From CAJBVG01 sp943372995 (GTDB lineage: Bacteria > Bacteroidota > Bacteroidia > Sphingobacteriales > Sphingobacteriaceae): DNA of 64,000 nucleotides. This document shows positions 1-7,937 of the stretch, piece after piece; positions within the stretch are counted from its first letter, which is position 1, and each line of letters opens with the position of its first letter. The translations under genes and the position numbers were made by a program. A model generated the notes under the pieces. It saw only the letters and a list, made by a program, of their open reading frames with translations, made no database searches and had not been told where the DNA came from. Location of the stretch: NCBI GenBank assembly GCA_943372995.1, contig CALSAQ010000006.1, positions 1-64,000 on the forward strand. The letters are read 5' to 3'.

Positions 1-3000
1 TTTGGAAGCAGCAGTTTATAAGCGTTGCGTCTGCAAGTCTATTTAGATTTTCTGCGGCAGTTGTAAGTTTATATCAAGCTTCTTCGGGTATAGAACATGT
101 TACTAAATTAGAATTTGTAGTTAATAACGTGGTTATACAATCGGTAACATTACCCTACAATCAAAACTGGTATACCTACTGCGGTTATTGGGAGAAACCA
201 AATGGTGTAAGTACCGTAACTTTAGAAATTAGACAGGTACAAAATAATCCAATCTATTTGGGTACAGATTATGGAATTGATGATATTTCTTTTGCTGCTG
301 TAACTATTCCAAGCTCAGACTTTGATTTATCGCCATACTTTTGTAGTGGAGCAGGAATACGATTAGATGCAGCCGTTCAAAACCCATACTATTATTATAC
401 TTGGGATGCTGGACTCAATGATGTTCAATCAGGAATTGGCAGCAGTTCTTTATCAAGACAATTTAATGGTCATTACAACATTACCTTAACAGTTACCAAT
501 GAATGTGGAGGGAGTTCGACCACAACAAAACAGATGTATCTTCCTACGCACGATGAGTCTAATAACCGTTATTACAATCAAAATTGTTGCTTAATGACGA
601 TGGATTATGATATCGAATCGGATGTTAATTTAACCGCTACTACAACAAACTGGACGAGTGCACAAAGCATAAATGCCACGGTATCTATAAAACCAGGAAA
701 AACACTGAACATTACAGGAACAACAATTTCATTCGGATTAAAAGGAAAAATTATTGTGGAACAAGGAGCAACATTAGTGGTTACTAATAGCACCTTAGGT
801 GGAATAACTACGAGCAACTGTGTAGGTATGTGGGAAGGCATAGAAGTATGGGGAAATGATGCAGAAGAGCAAACCACAACCTATCAAGGGAAATTAGTCA
901 TCACAGGAACTTCACAAGTTAATGATGCTCATAAAGCGGTATTCGTAGGTAAAAGAAATAATTGTTTTGATATTGTTCTTTCTGACCCCGAATCATGTCC
1001 AATAAATGATCCTGAATTTGAGAGTGGATTTGGCGGTGGGATAATAGATATCCAAGGAGCTACATTTAACCGCAATGGTATAGATATTCAAATCGTTCCC
1101 TATAATCCAGCTTCATTTCAGACAGTGCATCCGATGGTGATTAAAGGAAATAACTTTGCAGGTGGGTTAGTAAGAGATTATAGATATAGATATAATAGAC
1201 CTGAGCCAAATCTGAATCAATATACATGGAGTTATCCTAATGCCGCTAATCCATACTACGCAGCCGCTTCAAGAGATTCTTCTGGGCGAACACCAATACA
1301 TATAAAACTCTACGGTGTACGAAACAACTTAGATTTTCAGGATAATATTTTTGATCATGCAGAATATGGAATAGACGCCGTTAACTCACAGTTTAATGTA
1401 ACCAAAGCAACCACGGGTAATGAGTTTAAAAACCTAAAATATGGAATCAGCATTGTAAATCCTGTTGCATCAACATTATATCCACACACCATATCAGAAA
1501 ATAAGTTTAATAAATTACGAGTTGCCATTAGGATTATTAATGGCAGATATGAATTAATTAAGAAAAACGATTTTGGTCAGTCAGTTGCACCAATTTCAAC
1601 TCAATCAGATAATAGAATGGGTATCTATTTGCAAAATTCAGCCCTATTTAATGTAACCGATAATAACTTCTTTAAGATGGATAGTGCTATTTTTGTTGTA
1701 GAATCAGGAATAACAGGGGGTTGGATTGATTCAGACCCACAAGGAAACATTTTTGATCGTTGTAGAAGAGGAGTCGCGACTAGTGGTAATAATGAAAACT
1801 TACAAATACGTTGCGGAATTTTTGATAACACAGCTTCAGTTTGGCCAGAGTATCAAGAGAAAAACTGGGATATAAAAGGGACATTAGCAGACCAAGGAGG
1901 AACAGCAGATTATAAAGCACCCGCTGGCAACGAATTCTATCCACAATTTTTAAAAGCGATTACGACAAACACCAGTTTTACCTATAACAGACATCGTTGG
2001 GGAGTATTGGGATCGGGTGATCTATCAATTTTACCGACAGATGCAGGCACAAGTACATTTACAATTAATAACACTTCAATAGATAAAACCACCTATTCAT
2101 GTTCAACAGAAGAACCCTGCGATCCCTGCGATAGACCAATTAATGACAACACTCAAGAAAAACAACAATTAGAAAGTGATTACGAGGATATGCTGTTGGT
2201 GTTGGATGACAACAATACTTCACAGTTATTAACTGATATTAATAATTTCAATCTCAACTCAGCACAATTAAAAGATTTATTGATTGCGAGTTCTCCGTTA
2301 TCGGACATTGTAGTCGCTGCGTTGCTTGAAAATTATAACCGATTAACGCAAGCTCATTTTGTAGATGTGATGGAATATAATCTTCCGATGAGTGCCGAAT
2401 TGTGGCCAGTGATGGAATACATTGCCACCTCATTTACAACAGCCAATGCTGCTTTTATTGCCGACAAACAATTTAATGCAAATTCTCACCCTACACTGAG
2501 CTCGATCGAACGAGATTACACGAGAGTGATGAATAAAAGACAGCACCTCATTGCTCAAGCAGTAAAATTGGAAGTAGATACGAATGAAACAAAAGCGATG
2601 ACTCGTTTACTTTTAGAAGAAAATGAGAATAAGCAATTAGCAGTAGGAACATATCTTTCTAAAAAGAATACAAGCTCGGCATCGTCGTATATGACAAGTG
2701 TAAACACCAACGATCAAGAGGATGCAGACTGGGTAGAATTGAGTACAATGTTGTTAACCTTGCAACAAAATGGTAAAGATTGGTTTGCAATAGACAGCAC
2801 ACAACAAGCTGCCATTAGACGTATTGCTCAAGGAGAAGGGAAAGCTGCCTCGGGGGCAAAAGCGGTATTACATTTAGTGTTCCATGAAGAGATCTACATA
2901 GAAAATCAAAGTACTACTTCATCATTAAGAACACCTAAAAAGAACCTCATAAAATTGGTTTCGGAAATAGAAGACAAATTGATGCTAGCGTATCCAAATC

Positions 3001-3224
3001 CAAGTTCATCAATCATCAATATTCCATATAGAATGACCGATAAACATGGAAGTATGGAAATTAGAGGGATTCTTGGTAATTTAGTGGAAACAAAAAGCAC
3101 CGATAAGGGGTATAACCTTATCACGATAGATGCAAGTTATTATGCAAATGGCATTTATTTTATTACTTTAAAAGATGCAACTGGCAAAGCTATTGCATCA
3201 CAAAAAATTAGTATCCAACATTAA
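1..3224 (+). CDS. T9SS-exported beta-helix/PKD-like protein, 5' end outside window
   Basis: The reading frame is open from base 3 to the stop at 3224, so the GTG at 129 is not a real start and the gene begins left of the window. The visible N-terminal part looks like a jelly-roll module ending in GIDDISF. A PKD-like segment with TWDAG and LTVTNECGG follows, then a long region of beta-helix character with many N/I/V-rich turns. After a CDPCDRP motif comes a charged helical region. The C-terminus has the type A sorting signal: YPNPSSS about 80 residues from the end and NGIYFITL near it. The beta-helix entry (IIVEQGATL, then WEGIEVWG) closely matches the protein at 48030-50825, so the two are paralogous. 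It is inferred to be secreted by T9SS and anchored at the cell surface or released; the ligand is unknown. The stop overlaps the next start (TAATG). Confidence 0.85.
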   Translation, partial: WKQQFISVASASLFRFSAAVVSLYQASSGIEHVTKLEFVVNNVVIQSVTLPYNQNWYTYCGYWEKPNGVSTVTLEIRQVQNNPIYLGTDYGIDDISFAAVTIPSSDFDLSPYFCSGAGIRLDAAVQNPYYYYTWDAGLNDVQSGIGSSSLSRQFNGHYNITLTVTNECGGSSTTTKQMYLPTHDESNNRYYNQNCCLMTMDYDIESDVNLTATTTNWTSAQSINATVSIKPGKTLNITGTTISFGLKGKIIVEQGATLVVTNSTLGGITTSNCVGMWEGIEVWGNDAEEQTTTYQGKLVITGTSQVNDAHKAVFVGKRNNCFDIVLSDPESCPINDPEFESGFGGGIIDIQGATFNRNGIDIQIVPYNPASFQTVHPMVIKGNNFAGGLVRDYRYRYNRPEPNLNQYTWSYPNAANPYYAAASRDSSGRTPIHIKLYGVRNNLDFQDNIFDHAEYGIDAVNSQFNVTKATTGNEFKNLKYGISIVNPVASTLYPHTISENKFNKLRVAIRIINGRYELIKKNDFGQSVAPISTQSDNRMGIYLQNSALFNVTDNNFFKMDSAIFVVESGITGGWIDSDPQGNIFDRCRRGVATSGNNENLQIRCGIFDNTASVWPEYQEKNWDIKGTLADQGGTADYKAPAGNEFYPQFLKAITTNTSFTYNRHRWGVLGSGDLSILPTDAGTSTFTINNTSIDKTTYSCSTEEPCDPCDRPINDNTQEKQQLESDYEDMLLVLDDNNTSQLLTDINNFNLNSAQLKDLLIASSPLSDIVVAALLENYNRLTQAHFVDVMEYNLPMSAELWPVMEYIATSFTTANAAFIADKQFNANSHPTLSSIERDYTRVMNKRQHLIAQAVKLEVDTNETKAMTRLLLEENENKQLAVGTYLSKKNTSSASSYMTSVNTNDQEDADWVELSTMLLTLQQNGKDWFAIDSTQQAAIRRIAQGEGKAASGAKAVLHLVFHEEIYIENQSTTSSLRTPKKNLIKLVSEIEDKLMLAYPNPSSSIINIPYRMTDKHGSMEIRGILGNLVETKSTDKGYNLITIDASYYANGIYFITLKDATGKAIASQKISIQH

Positions 3225-4582
3225 TGAATAATACAAAATATACAATAAAAATAACTAGGTACATGTGCCTAGTTATTTTCTTTTGTTTAAGCTCATTGGT
3301 TACCAATGCACAAAGTTTTAATGTGGTAGGATGTAAAGCTGAGAATGTCACGACTGCATTTGGAATATATAACAATGAGTTATTATATTCTTATGGAGAT
3401 TTAAATATGTGTGGAGTTGCAATTAATGGCTTTGGCATTTGGAATGGCATTAATTGGACAGCATTTCCACAAGGAGGAAATATAAATAACCCATTTGTAT
3501 TTGAAATTTATAAAGGTTCATTATATGCAGCTGGTGCTTTCATTACCATAGGCGGTAAAACCACTAATAAAATTGCACGATGGAACGGCACACAATGGGA
3601 CAGTCTTGGCAAAGGATTAGATGATCAGCACCCTGTAGAAAAAGTAAACGCACTTGCCGTATATAAAAATGAATTATATGTCGGAGGTAGATTTAGGCAG
3701 GTTGATGGAGTTACAGGATACCAACAGATAGCTGTATGGAATGGAACTAATTGGCGTAAAATTGGAGGACTTCAAGGTTCAATTCCTTGGGTGGAATGCA
3801 TGGCGGTGTACAAAGGTGAATTATATGTTGGGGGTGTATTTGCAAAAGCAGGTTTTACTAATACTAGTTTTATTGCACGTTGGGACGGACAAGAATGGAG
3901 ATCTGTGGGTAAAGGAACAAATGCAAGAGTAATGGCAATGGTAGTAGATACAATTAGAAATCTATTATATGTGGCTGGGGATTTTGATAGAGTACACGAT
4001 ACCGTTAAATGTAGAGTAGCTGCTTGGGATGGTAATGCGTGGTCGGCAGTTGGAAATGATACCATATTCCCAAGTAATGTGGGTGCATTAGAAATGTATC
4101 ATGGTTATTTATATGGCGGCGGGGGTCAGCGAAACTTTCAAGAAGAAGAAACATTATTTGCTCGATGGGATGGGAGTGAATGGGAGCCAATTAGAGGATT
4201 TAATGCATACGTTAATACACTAAAAACATACCATGACGAATTATACATCGGCGGTGGTTTCACTAAAATCAATAATGACAGCATTCCGTATTTAGCTCGG
4301 TATTATAGTCCTGATAGTGTAATTATTGGTATCAATCAAAATGCAAACGTAAAGCATGTTTTGGATGTGTATCCTAATCCTGTAGAGAACACTTTGCACA
4401 TCAAGTCAGAAAAGAAATTCCAGAAATATGTTATCACTGATATGCAAGGAAAAAAAGTATTGGAGATAATACAGCCCAAAACTAAAAACATTGACATTTC
4501 TAACCTTGTCAGAGGAACATACTTTATCAAAGCATATACGGAAACCAATACAATGTTTGCTGCTCAGTTTATCAAACAGTAA
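3224..4582 (+). CDS. T9SS-exported beta-propeller-like repeat protein
   Basis: A 452-residue protein with a Sec signal peptide (hydrophobic CLVIFFCLSSLV, cleavage near TNAQS). The body has at least five copies of a repeat containing IARWNGTQW, IAVWNGTNW, IARWDGQEW, VAAWDGNAW and FARWDGSEW, each followed by LYVGG-type strands, as in kelch-like or galactose-oxidase-like propellers. The C-terminus is a sorting domain (VYPNPVENTL, then RGTYFIKAY). Its ATG overlaps the previous stop by one base, so the two genes are probably translated from one message. Cargo function is unknown. No catalytic residues can be assigned from the repeats. Confidence 0.85.
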   Translation: MNNTKYTIKITRYMCLVIFFCLSSLVTNAQSFNVVGCKAENVTTAFGIYNNELLYSYGDLNMCGVAINGFGIWNGINWTAFPQGGNINNPFVFEIYKGSLYAAGAFITIGGKTTNKIARWNGTQWDSLGKGLDDQHPVEKVNALAVYKNELYVGGRFRQVDGVTGYQQIAVWNGTNWRKIGGLQGSIPWVECMAVYKGELYVGGVFAKAGFTNTSFIARWDGQEWRSVGKGTNARVMAMVVDTIRNLLYVAGDFDRVHDTVKCRVAAWDGNAWSAVGNDTIFPSNVGALEMYHGYLYGGGGQRNFQEEETLFARWDGSEWEPIRGFNAYVNTLKTYHDELYIGGGFTKINNDSIPYLARYYSPDSVIIGINQNANVKHVLDVYPNPVENTLHIKSEKKFQKYVITDMQGKKVLEIIQPKTKNIDISNLVRGTYFIKAYTETNTMFAAQFIKQ

Positions 4583-4673
4583 AAACAAACTTTTTAGTAG
4601 ACAAACTATTTTATTCCTATATTAGTTCATAGTTTAGTTTTCTACGAACATGGGTAAAACGTAGACAGAATCG

Positions 4674-4706
4674 AAGCAGTTAGGCTCTCCGCTTAACTGC
4701 TTTTTT
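4674..4706 (+). terminator. Rho-independent terminator
   Basis: Arms AAGCAGTTA and TAACTGCTT (9 bp) around an 11-base loop, followed by a T run. It lies about 90 bases after the second T9SS gene and would end the + strand transcript. Confidence 0.75.
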
Positions 4707-4734
4707 ATGTAAACACCATTCCACTCTACATAGT

Positions 4735-4763
4735 AAAAAAGCCGACTACAATAGTCGGCTTTT
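4735..4763. terminator. Bidirectional terminator between convergent genes
   Basis: Arms GCCGACTA and TAGTCGGC with a 3-base loop, A run before and T run after, so it can act on both strands. It sits a few bases beyond the stop of the - strand methyltransferase-like gene and downstream of the + strand T9SS pair. Confidence 0.85.
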
Positions 4764-4766
4764 CTG

Positions 4767-5489
4767 TTACAAGAATCTGAATCCAAATCCCTGCTTCTGC
4801 ACGTTCTCTGCAATCTCTCTGGTCTGCCTGTGCAGTTGCCAGAGCGTCGAGTCTGCTTTCTCGGTAATGATCTGTATCCCCAACGGAAAGATCGAGAACG
4901 TGTAGCTTCCTTTGAAGTCGTCAGGTGCGTGTGCATCCGCACACATCACTTCTCCATGAAAGACGCCATTTAAAAACAAGTTAATCGCAGCCATCTTTAC
5001 ATGCATCATATTCGCATCAATGCCGAAGTACCCATGCTTTGAGCCCATCTGCTCGAAACTTGCAACGAGTACTCGACCACTGCCACAATTGGGGTCAACC
5101 ACATGCATGGGTTTCCCTGCCATGGCATCCATGGCTTCCTGTGCAAGATGCTGACTGTACTTCCATGAATGAAAGGGCTGTTCGTCTTCTTTGCAGAGGT
5201 GGGTTTGATAGAAGTCTCCAAGGACATCATGTCCGTGCTCGGTTCCTTTGCGATCATGCATTTCTTGGCACATGCAGGCAAAGGCAAGCGGAAAGAGATG
5301 GTCTGCCTCATGCTCTTCGTACTTGGCAATGGTGTCGAGCAATAGATCTTCGTCAAACGACTTCCGTGTGAGCGGACACGTCGAGAGATAGCAGATGGCT
5401 GCGGTTAAGAAATCGTCAAAGGCGGCACGCAGGTCGTACCACTGCTCAAAGGCGAGCAGGACTGAATCAAAGGTTGGTATTTTTGTCAT
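4767..5489 (-). CDS. N6-adenine DNA methyltransferase-like protein with degenerate motifs
   Basis: About 240 residues from the Met of MTKIPTFDS. An ORF start 30 codons further up would lie inside the terminator at 5566-5594, so I reject it. The fold is that of the N-6 methylases found on conjugative elements. There is a helical N-terminus with DVLGDFYQ, then the SAM-binding motif I VVDPNCGSGRVLVAS (about residues 140-155), then FGIDANMMHVKMAAINL for motif II/III. The expected NPPY/DPPY motif IV is absent and FSIFPLG stands in its place. The FTP of motif X is replaced by FHSWKYS. It may therefore bind SAM or DNA without methylating, or be decayed. Base composition is unlike its neighbours: 32 of 60 bases are G or C in 5281-5340 by hand count. 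Horizontal origin is likely. Confidence 0.65.
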   Translation of the reverse strand: MTKIPTFDSVLLAFEQWYDLRAAFDDFLTAAICYLSTCPLTRKSFDEDLLLDTIAKYEEHEADHLFPLAFACMCQEMHDRKGTEHGHDVLGDFYQTHLCKEDEQPFHSWKYSQHLAQEAMDAMAGKPMHVVDPNCGSGRVLVASFEQMGSKHGYFGIDANMMHVKMAAINLFLNGVFHGEVMCADAHAPDDFKGSYTFSIFPLGIQIITEKADSTLWQLHRQTREIAENVQKQGFGFRFL

Positions 5490-5493
5490 AGAA

Positions 5494-5515
5494 CTATGGT
5501 TTTTATAAACCATAG
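5494..5515. promoter_or_regulatory. Inverted repeat just upstream of the methyltransferase-like start
   Basis: Perfect 9-bp arms CTATGGTTT and AAACCATAG separated by TTAT, ending five bases before the chosen ATG on the - strand. It could be an operator or a leader hairpin that affects translation. The role is inferred from position only. Confidence 0.45.
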
Positions 5516-5565
5516 CATATGAATATGAAAGAATATTTAAGGCAGGATAAAGAATATCTAAAAAA

Positions 5566-5594
5566 TAAAGTGGAAGCATAAAGCTTCCACTTTA
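5566..5594 (-). terminator. Rho-independent terminator for the small ORF at 5602-5706
   Basis: Arms TAAAGTGGAAGC and GCTTCCACTTTA, 12 bp perfect, loop ATAAA. On the - strand the stem is followed by a T-rich run (complement of aaaaa at 5561-5565), so it terminates leftward transcription coming from 5706. Confidence 0.75.
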
Positions 5595-5601
5595 TAAAAT
5601 A

Positions 5602-5706
5602 TTAACGCTTCTTCTTTTTTCGCGTCTTATCTGACCTATTAATAATCAGATAGAATTTCGGTCGGCATATACACATAGTAATGCCTAGTAGAATAATATC
5701 ATTCAT
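5602..5706 (-). CDS. Small basic-tailed putative membrane peptide (34 aa)
   Basis: ATG at 5706 encodes 34 residues: a hydrophobic N-terminal half (IILLGITMCIC, then FYLII) and a strongly basic end (KTRKKKKR). A strong terminator begins eight bases after the stop on the same strand, which supports a real short transcript. No family is recognised. A chance ORF remains possible because the evidence is only the start, the stop and the terminator. Confidence 0.4.
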   Translation of the reverse strand: MNDIILLGITMCICRPKFYLIINRSDKTRKKKKR

Positions 5707-5774
5707 TTTATTAGTTTATAAAAAAAAATTAAAATAAAAGAAAGTTGTCAAACACTGTGACACTTTAAGAAATG

Positions 5775-5792
5775 AGTAGTTATACAACTACT
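5775..5792. repeat. Perfect short inverted repeat
   Basis: AGTAGTT, ATAC loop, AACTACT. No T run follows, so it is not an intrinsic terminator. Confidence 0.6.
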
Positions 5793-5814
5793 AACAAAGT
5801 AAGGTCTATATTTT

Positions 5815-5872
5815 ATTCACACTTAAAATATGACAAATGAGGCGGATTTAGTCCGAACCTATTTGTGTGAAT
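5815..5872. repeat. Nested stem-loop structure
   Basis: Three nested pairings: ATTCAC with GTGAAT, ACAAAT with ATTTGT, and AGG-CGGA with TCCG-AA-CCT around a TTTAG loop. A 10-base bulge lies on the left side. It could be a structured RNA or a DNA recognition site for element proteins. Confidence 0.45.
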
Positions 5873-5974
5873 TAGGTTGTATTCAAATGTACAAAACCTT
5901 TCAATAAAATAAAAAAATTATAGTGATTAGATACAAGAGAATGTCCCCAATACTACGTAAATGAAAAATTGAAA

Positions 5975-5994
5975 AATACGCAAATTTGCGTATT
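5975..5994. promoter_or_regulatory. Perfect 20-bp palindrome, probable operator
   Basis: AATACGCAAATTTGCGTATT is perfectly self-complementary and overlaps a TTGACA-like element at 5993-5998. Its position upstream of the secreted Cys/His gene suggests the binding site of a dimeric regulator. The island encodes XRE-type candidates. Confidence 0.55.
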
Positions 5995-6046
5995 GACAAT
6001 GAGATTGAGTGCTCCTTACCTTTAATCTCAAACAACGCTTCTCGGC

Positions 6047-6292
6047 ATGAAATCATTCTTTTCAATACTGCTTCTGGCATTATCAATGCTGTTTGTTACA
6101 CCCATACAAGCATCAATTGTTCAAACACAGACCTCAAAAACACAGAAAAAAGAAACAACCGTCTATATTACCAAGACAGGTTCAAAATACCATAGAGGTT
6201 CATGTAGTTATTTACGAAAAAGCAAGATTTCCATATCAAAAAAAGAAGCTATCGCAAACGGCTATGATGCCTGCAGTCGATGTAATCCGTAA
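6047..6292 (+). CDS. Small secreted Cys/His motif protein
   Basis: 81 residues. A signal peptide (KSFFSILLLALSMLFVTPIQA) is followed by a short linker and a compact module VYITKTGSKYHRGSCSYL with a YDACSRC end. The H-x3-C ... C-x2-C spacing resembles the small Ada-like or zinc-binding module often found at the C-terminus of secreted nucleases, here with no nuclease attached. It is likely exported to the periplasm or surface. The next gene encodes a similar-sized protein with the same pattern. Confidence 0.6.
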   Translation: MKSFFSILLLALSMLFVTPIQASIVQTQTSKTQKKETTVYITKTGSKYHRGSCSYLRKSKISISKKEAIANGYDACSRCNP

Positions 6293-6326
6293 TTAACTAA
6301 ACACTATACAACTAAATTAAATTATT

Positions 6327-6533
6327 ATGGCTAAGTATTATGTCAATGACAATGCACAATCCAATGGAGATCATGAAGTGCATAAAGATGGGTGTTCGTT
6401 TATGCCAAGTGTATCGAATAGAACATACATCGGAGATTTTTCAAACTGCCAAGATGCAGTAAAAGAAGCAAAGAAAAAGCATTCAAAATCCAATGGCTGT
6501 TACTATTGCTGTAACGCTTGTCATACTTCTTAG
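6327..6533 (+). CDS. Small Cys/His motif protein, no signal peptide
   Basis: 68 residues starting MAKYYVNDNAQSNGDHEVHK. A His-x3-Cys (HKDGC) is followed by a C-terminal GCYYCCNACHTS knuckle, so it is a candidate zinc-binding mini-protein. It has no signal peptide, unlike its neighbour at 6047-6292, with which it shares the H..C...C..C layout. It lies 34 bases after that gene and 9 before the next, consistent with one operon. Function unknown. Confidence 0.6.
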   Translation: MAKYYVNDNAQSNGDHEVHKDGCSFMPSVSNRTYIGDFSNCQDAVKEAKKKHSKSNGCYYCCNACHTS

Positions 6534-6542
6534 TGAAAAAAT

Positions 6543-6989
6543 ATGAGCATGTTTAAGCCAACCATTCTCGCTTGTCATGGTGTTGCAAATCAAGGTAAGT
6601 CTAGCACAATCAAAGAATTATCAAGGCTGATAATTTCCAAGTATCCTAATGCAATTGTTGACCCCGTTTCGTTGAATTATCAATACGATATCAAGGTAAT
6701 TATAACCATTGGAAAAGTAAAAATTGGAATTGAAAGCCAAGGAGACCCAAACTCAAGGTTAAGCGAAAGCTTACAGGAATTTGTAAAACAAAAGTGTAGC
6801 ATTATAGTTTGCACAACAAGAACATCGGGAAGTACTGTTGACATTGTTAGTTCATATCACAAATCATTTGATATTGTCTGGATTAGCAATATGGTATCAG
6901 CAGAAAAAAATCAATCAAATTTAAATGCGATTTCTGCCGAATACTTTTTATTCGTTATAGAAAAAATAATGTCTGGAAGCATAACTTAA
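6543..6989 (+). CDS. Predicted P-loop NTPase-like protein
   Basis: 148 residues. The N-terminus has ACHGVANQGKSSTIKELSRL, which fits a Walker A loop (G-x4-GKSS) and its helix. A strand with SIIVCTTRTSGST may be the Walker B or sensor region. No helicase or kinase signature is visible. It probably belongs to the same operon as the two Cys/His genes (9-base gap). The substrate cannot be named. Confidence 0.5.
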   Translation: MSMFKPTILACHGVANQGKSSTIKELSRLIISKYPNAIVDPVSLNYQYDIKVIITIGKVKIGIESQGDPNSRLSESLQEFVKQKCSIIVCTTRTSGSTVDIVSSYHKSFDIVWISNMVSAEKNQSNLNAISAEYFLFVIEKIMSGSIT

Positions 6990-7044
6990 AGCTCTAATTA
7001 TTGTATCTTCAAGCTAGTGACGAAATTTATATATTGTAGCTTAT

Positions 7045-7743
7045 ATGCAAAAAGTAAGGATATTAAAATACTTAATCGCTGTTTGTGTAATCATCATAAT
7101 AGCAATTACCATTTTTGTACCAGAGAGTGATTCAAAATCAGTACCATATTCAATAACAGATACGGATAGCACTTCAAGAGCATTAATTCTAAGAATTACA
7201 ATTGATCATCGTACAACCGAAGACACCCTAGCTTGGATTGCTAATAAAATTAAAGAGGAACGAAATTGGAATGAGAAACTAGTTTGTTTCTTTTACATAC
7301 AAGTACCTTCAAATAGCTACGCTTGGGCATCATATTCCTTTTTACCTAAATGTGATGATTGCACAGTAGATGATCAAGGGAACAAGATTGAATTTAATCT
7401 AATTGGCATGAAGCCATCATTAGCTGACAGCTTACGTCAGTTAACATTAGATACTATTGAGAATAAAACACTATTAGCGAGTTACCTTGAAGATATATGG
7501 AAATGCAAAACACAGCTCTATAAAATTCAGGGAAATTCAGAAAGGGTATTACTAGCTCGTTTGTTTTCCCAAAATGAATTTACACTGACTTGGTTAGATG
7601 AAAAAATAATTAATAAAGAAACAAGATATTACCATCAAGATCAGGACAGCAAATACTACATTGTGATAAACAATAATAATAACTCTATAGATAATTTTAA
7701 TTCAGATGGGTTATTGTGGCAGTCAGACCCAATGCTCAAATAA
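7045..7743 (+). CDS. Hypothetical membrane-anchored protein
   Basis: 232 residues. One N-terminal membrane segment (YLIAVCVIIIIAITIFV) is followed by a polar, probably periplasmic domain with a CDDC pair (about residues 111-114). No family recognised. It follows the P-loop gene by 55 bases on the same strand; the gap to the next unit is 194 bases of AT-rich sequence. Confidence 0.5.
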   Translation: MQKVRILKYLIAVCVIIIIAITIFVPESDSKSVPYSITDTDSTSRALILRITIDHRTTEDTLAWIANKIKEERNWNEKLVCFFYIQVPSNSYAWASYSFLPKCDDCTVDDQGNKIEFNLIGMKPSLADSLRQLTLDTIENKTLLASYLEDIWKCKTQLYKIQGNSERVLLARLFSQNEFTLTWLDEKIINKETRYYHQDQDSKYYIVINNNNNSIDNFNSDGLLWQSDPMLK

Positions 7744-7937
7744 TTATGAGTATTTGGTGTAAATAGACTAGTTAAATTTCAAACAAAGATTTAGAAATAT
7801 AATTTAAAAAGCTTGGTATTAAAGAGTTTTTTGCATAACGAATAAATTATGCTTATTTTGTTTATATCTAACGACATTAATTTTTCGATTTAATATTTGT
7901 AAATATATTTCGAAAAAAATTACCTAAACTGATAAAT

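Larger units (their letters stand above)
5707..6046. other. 340-bp gap rich in inverted repeats
   Basis: I see no convincing gene. The gap contains a 7-bp hairpin (5775-5792), a nested stem-loop (5815-5872), a perfect 20-bp palindrome (5975-5994) and a possible promoter for the 6047 gene (TTGACA at 5993-5998 and TACCTTTA at 6017-6024). It may be a control region, a transfer or replication site, or encode a structured RNA. Confidence 0.5.

Noticed and set aside
3062..3076. GAGGGATTC in the first T9SS gene as a left attachment core
   Set aside because: It sits within an intact coding sequence with no comM-like DNA beside it; an eight-base match is expected by chance.
129..3224. GTG at 129 as the start of the first gene
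   Set aside because: The frame stays open to base 3 with protein-like sequence, so the gene starts left of the window.
4784..4800. AATCCCTG near the left island boundary as the second attachment core
   Set aside because: It matches the comM break only in the wrong orientation and lies inside codons of the methyltransferase-like gene.
5039..5371. 110-aa + strand ORF
   Set aside because: It is the reverse complement of the methyltransferase-like gene, whose conserved motifs are on the - strand; its own translation has no recognisable features.
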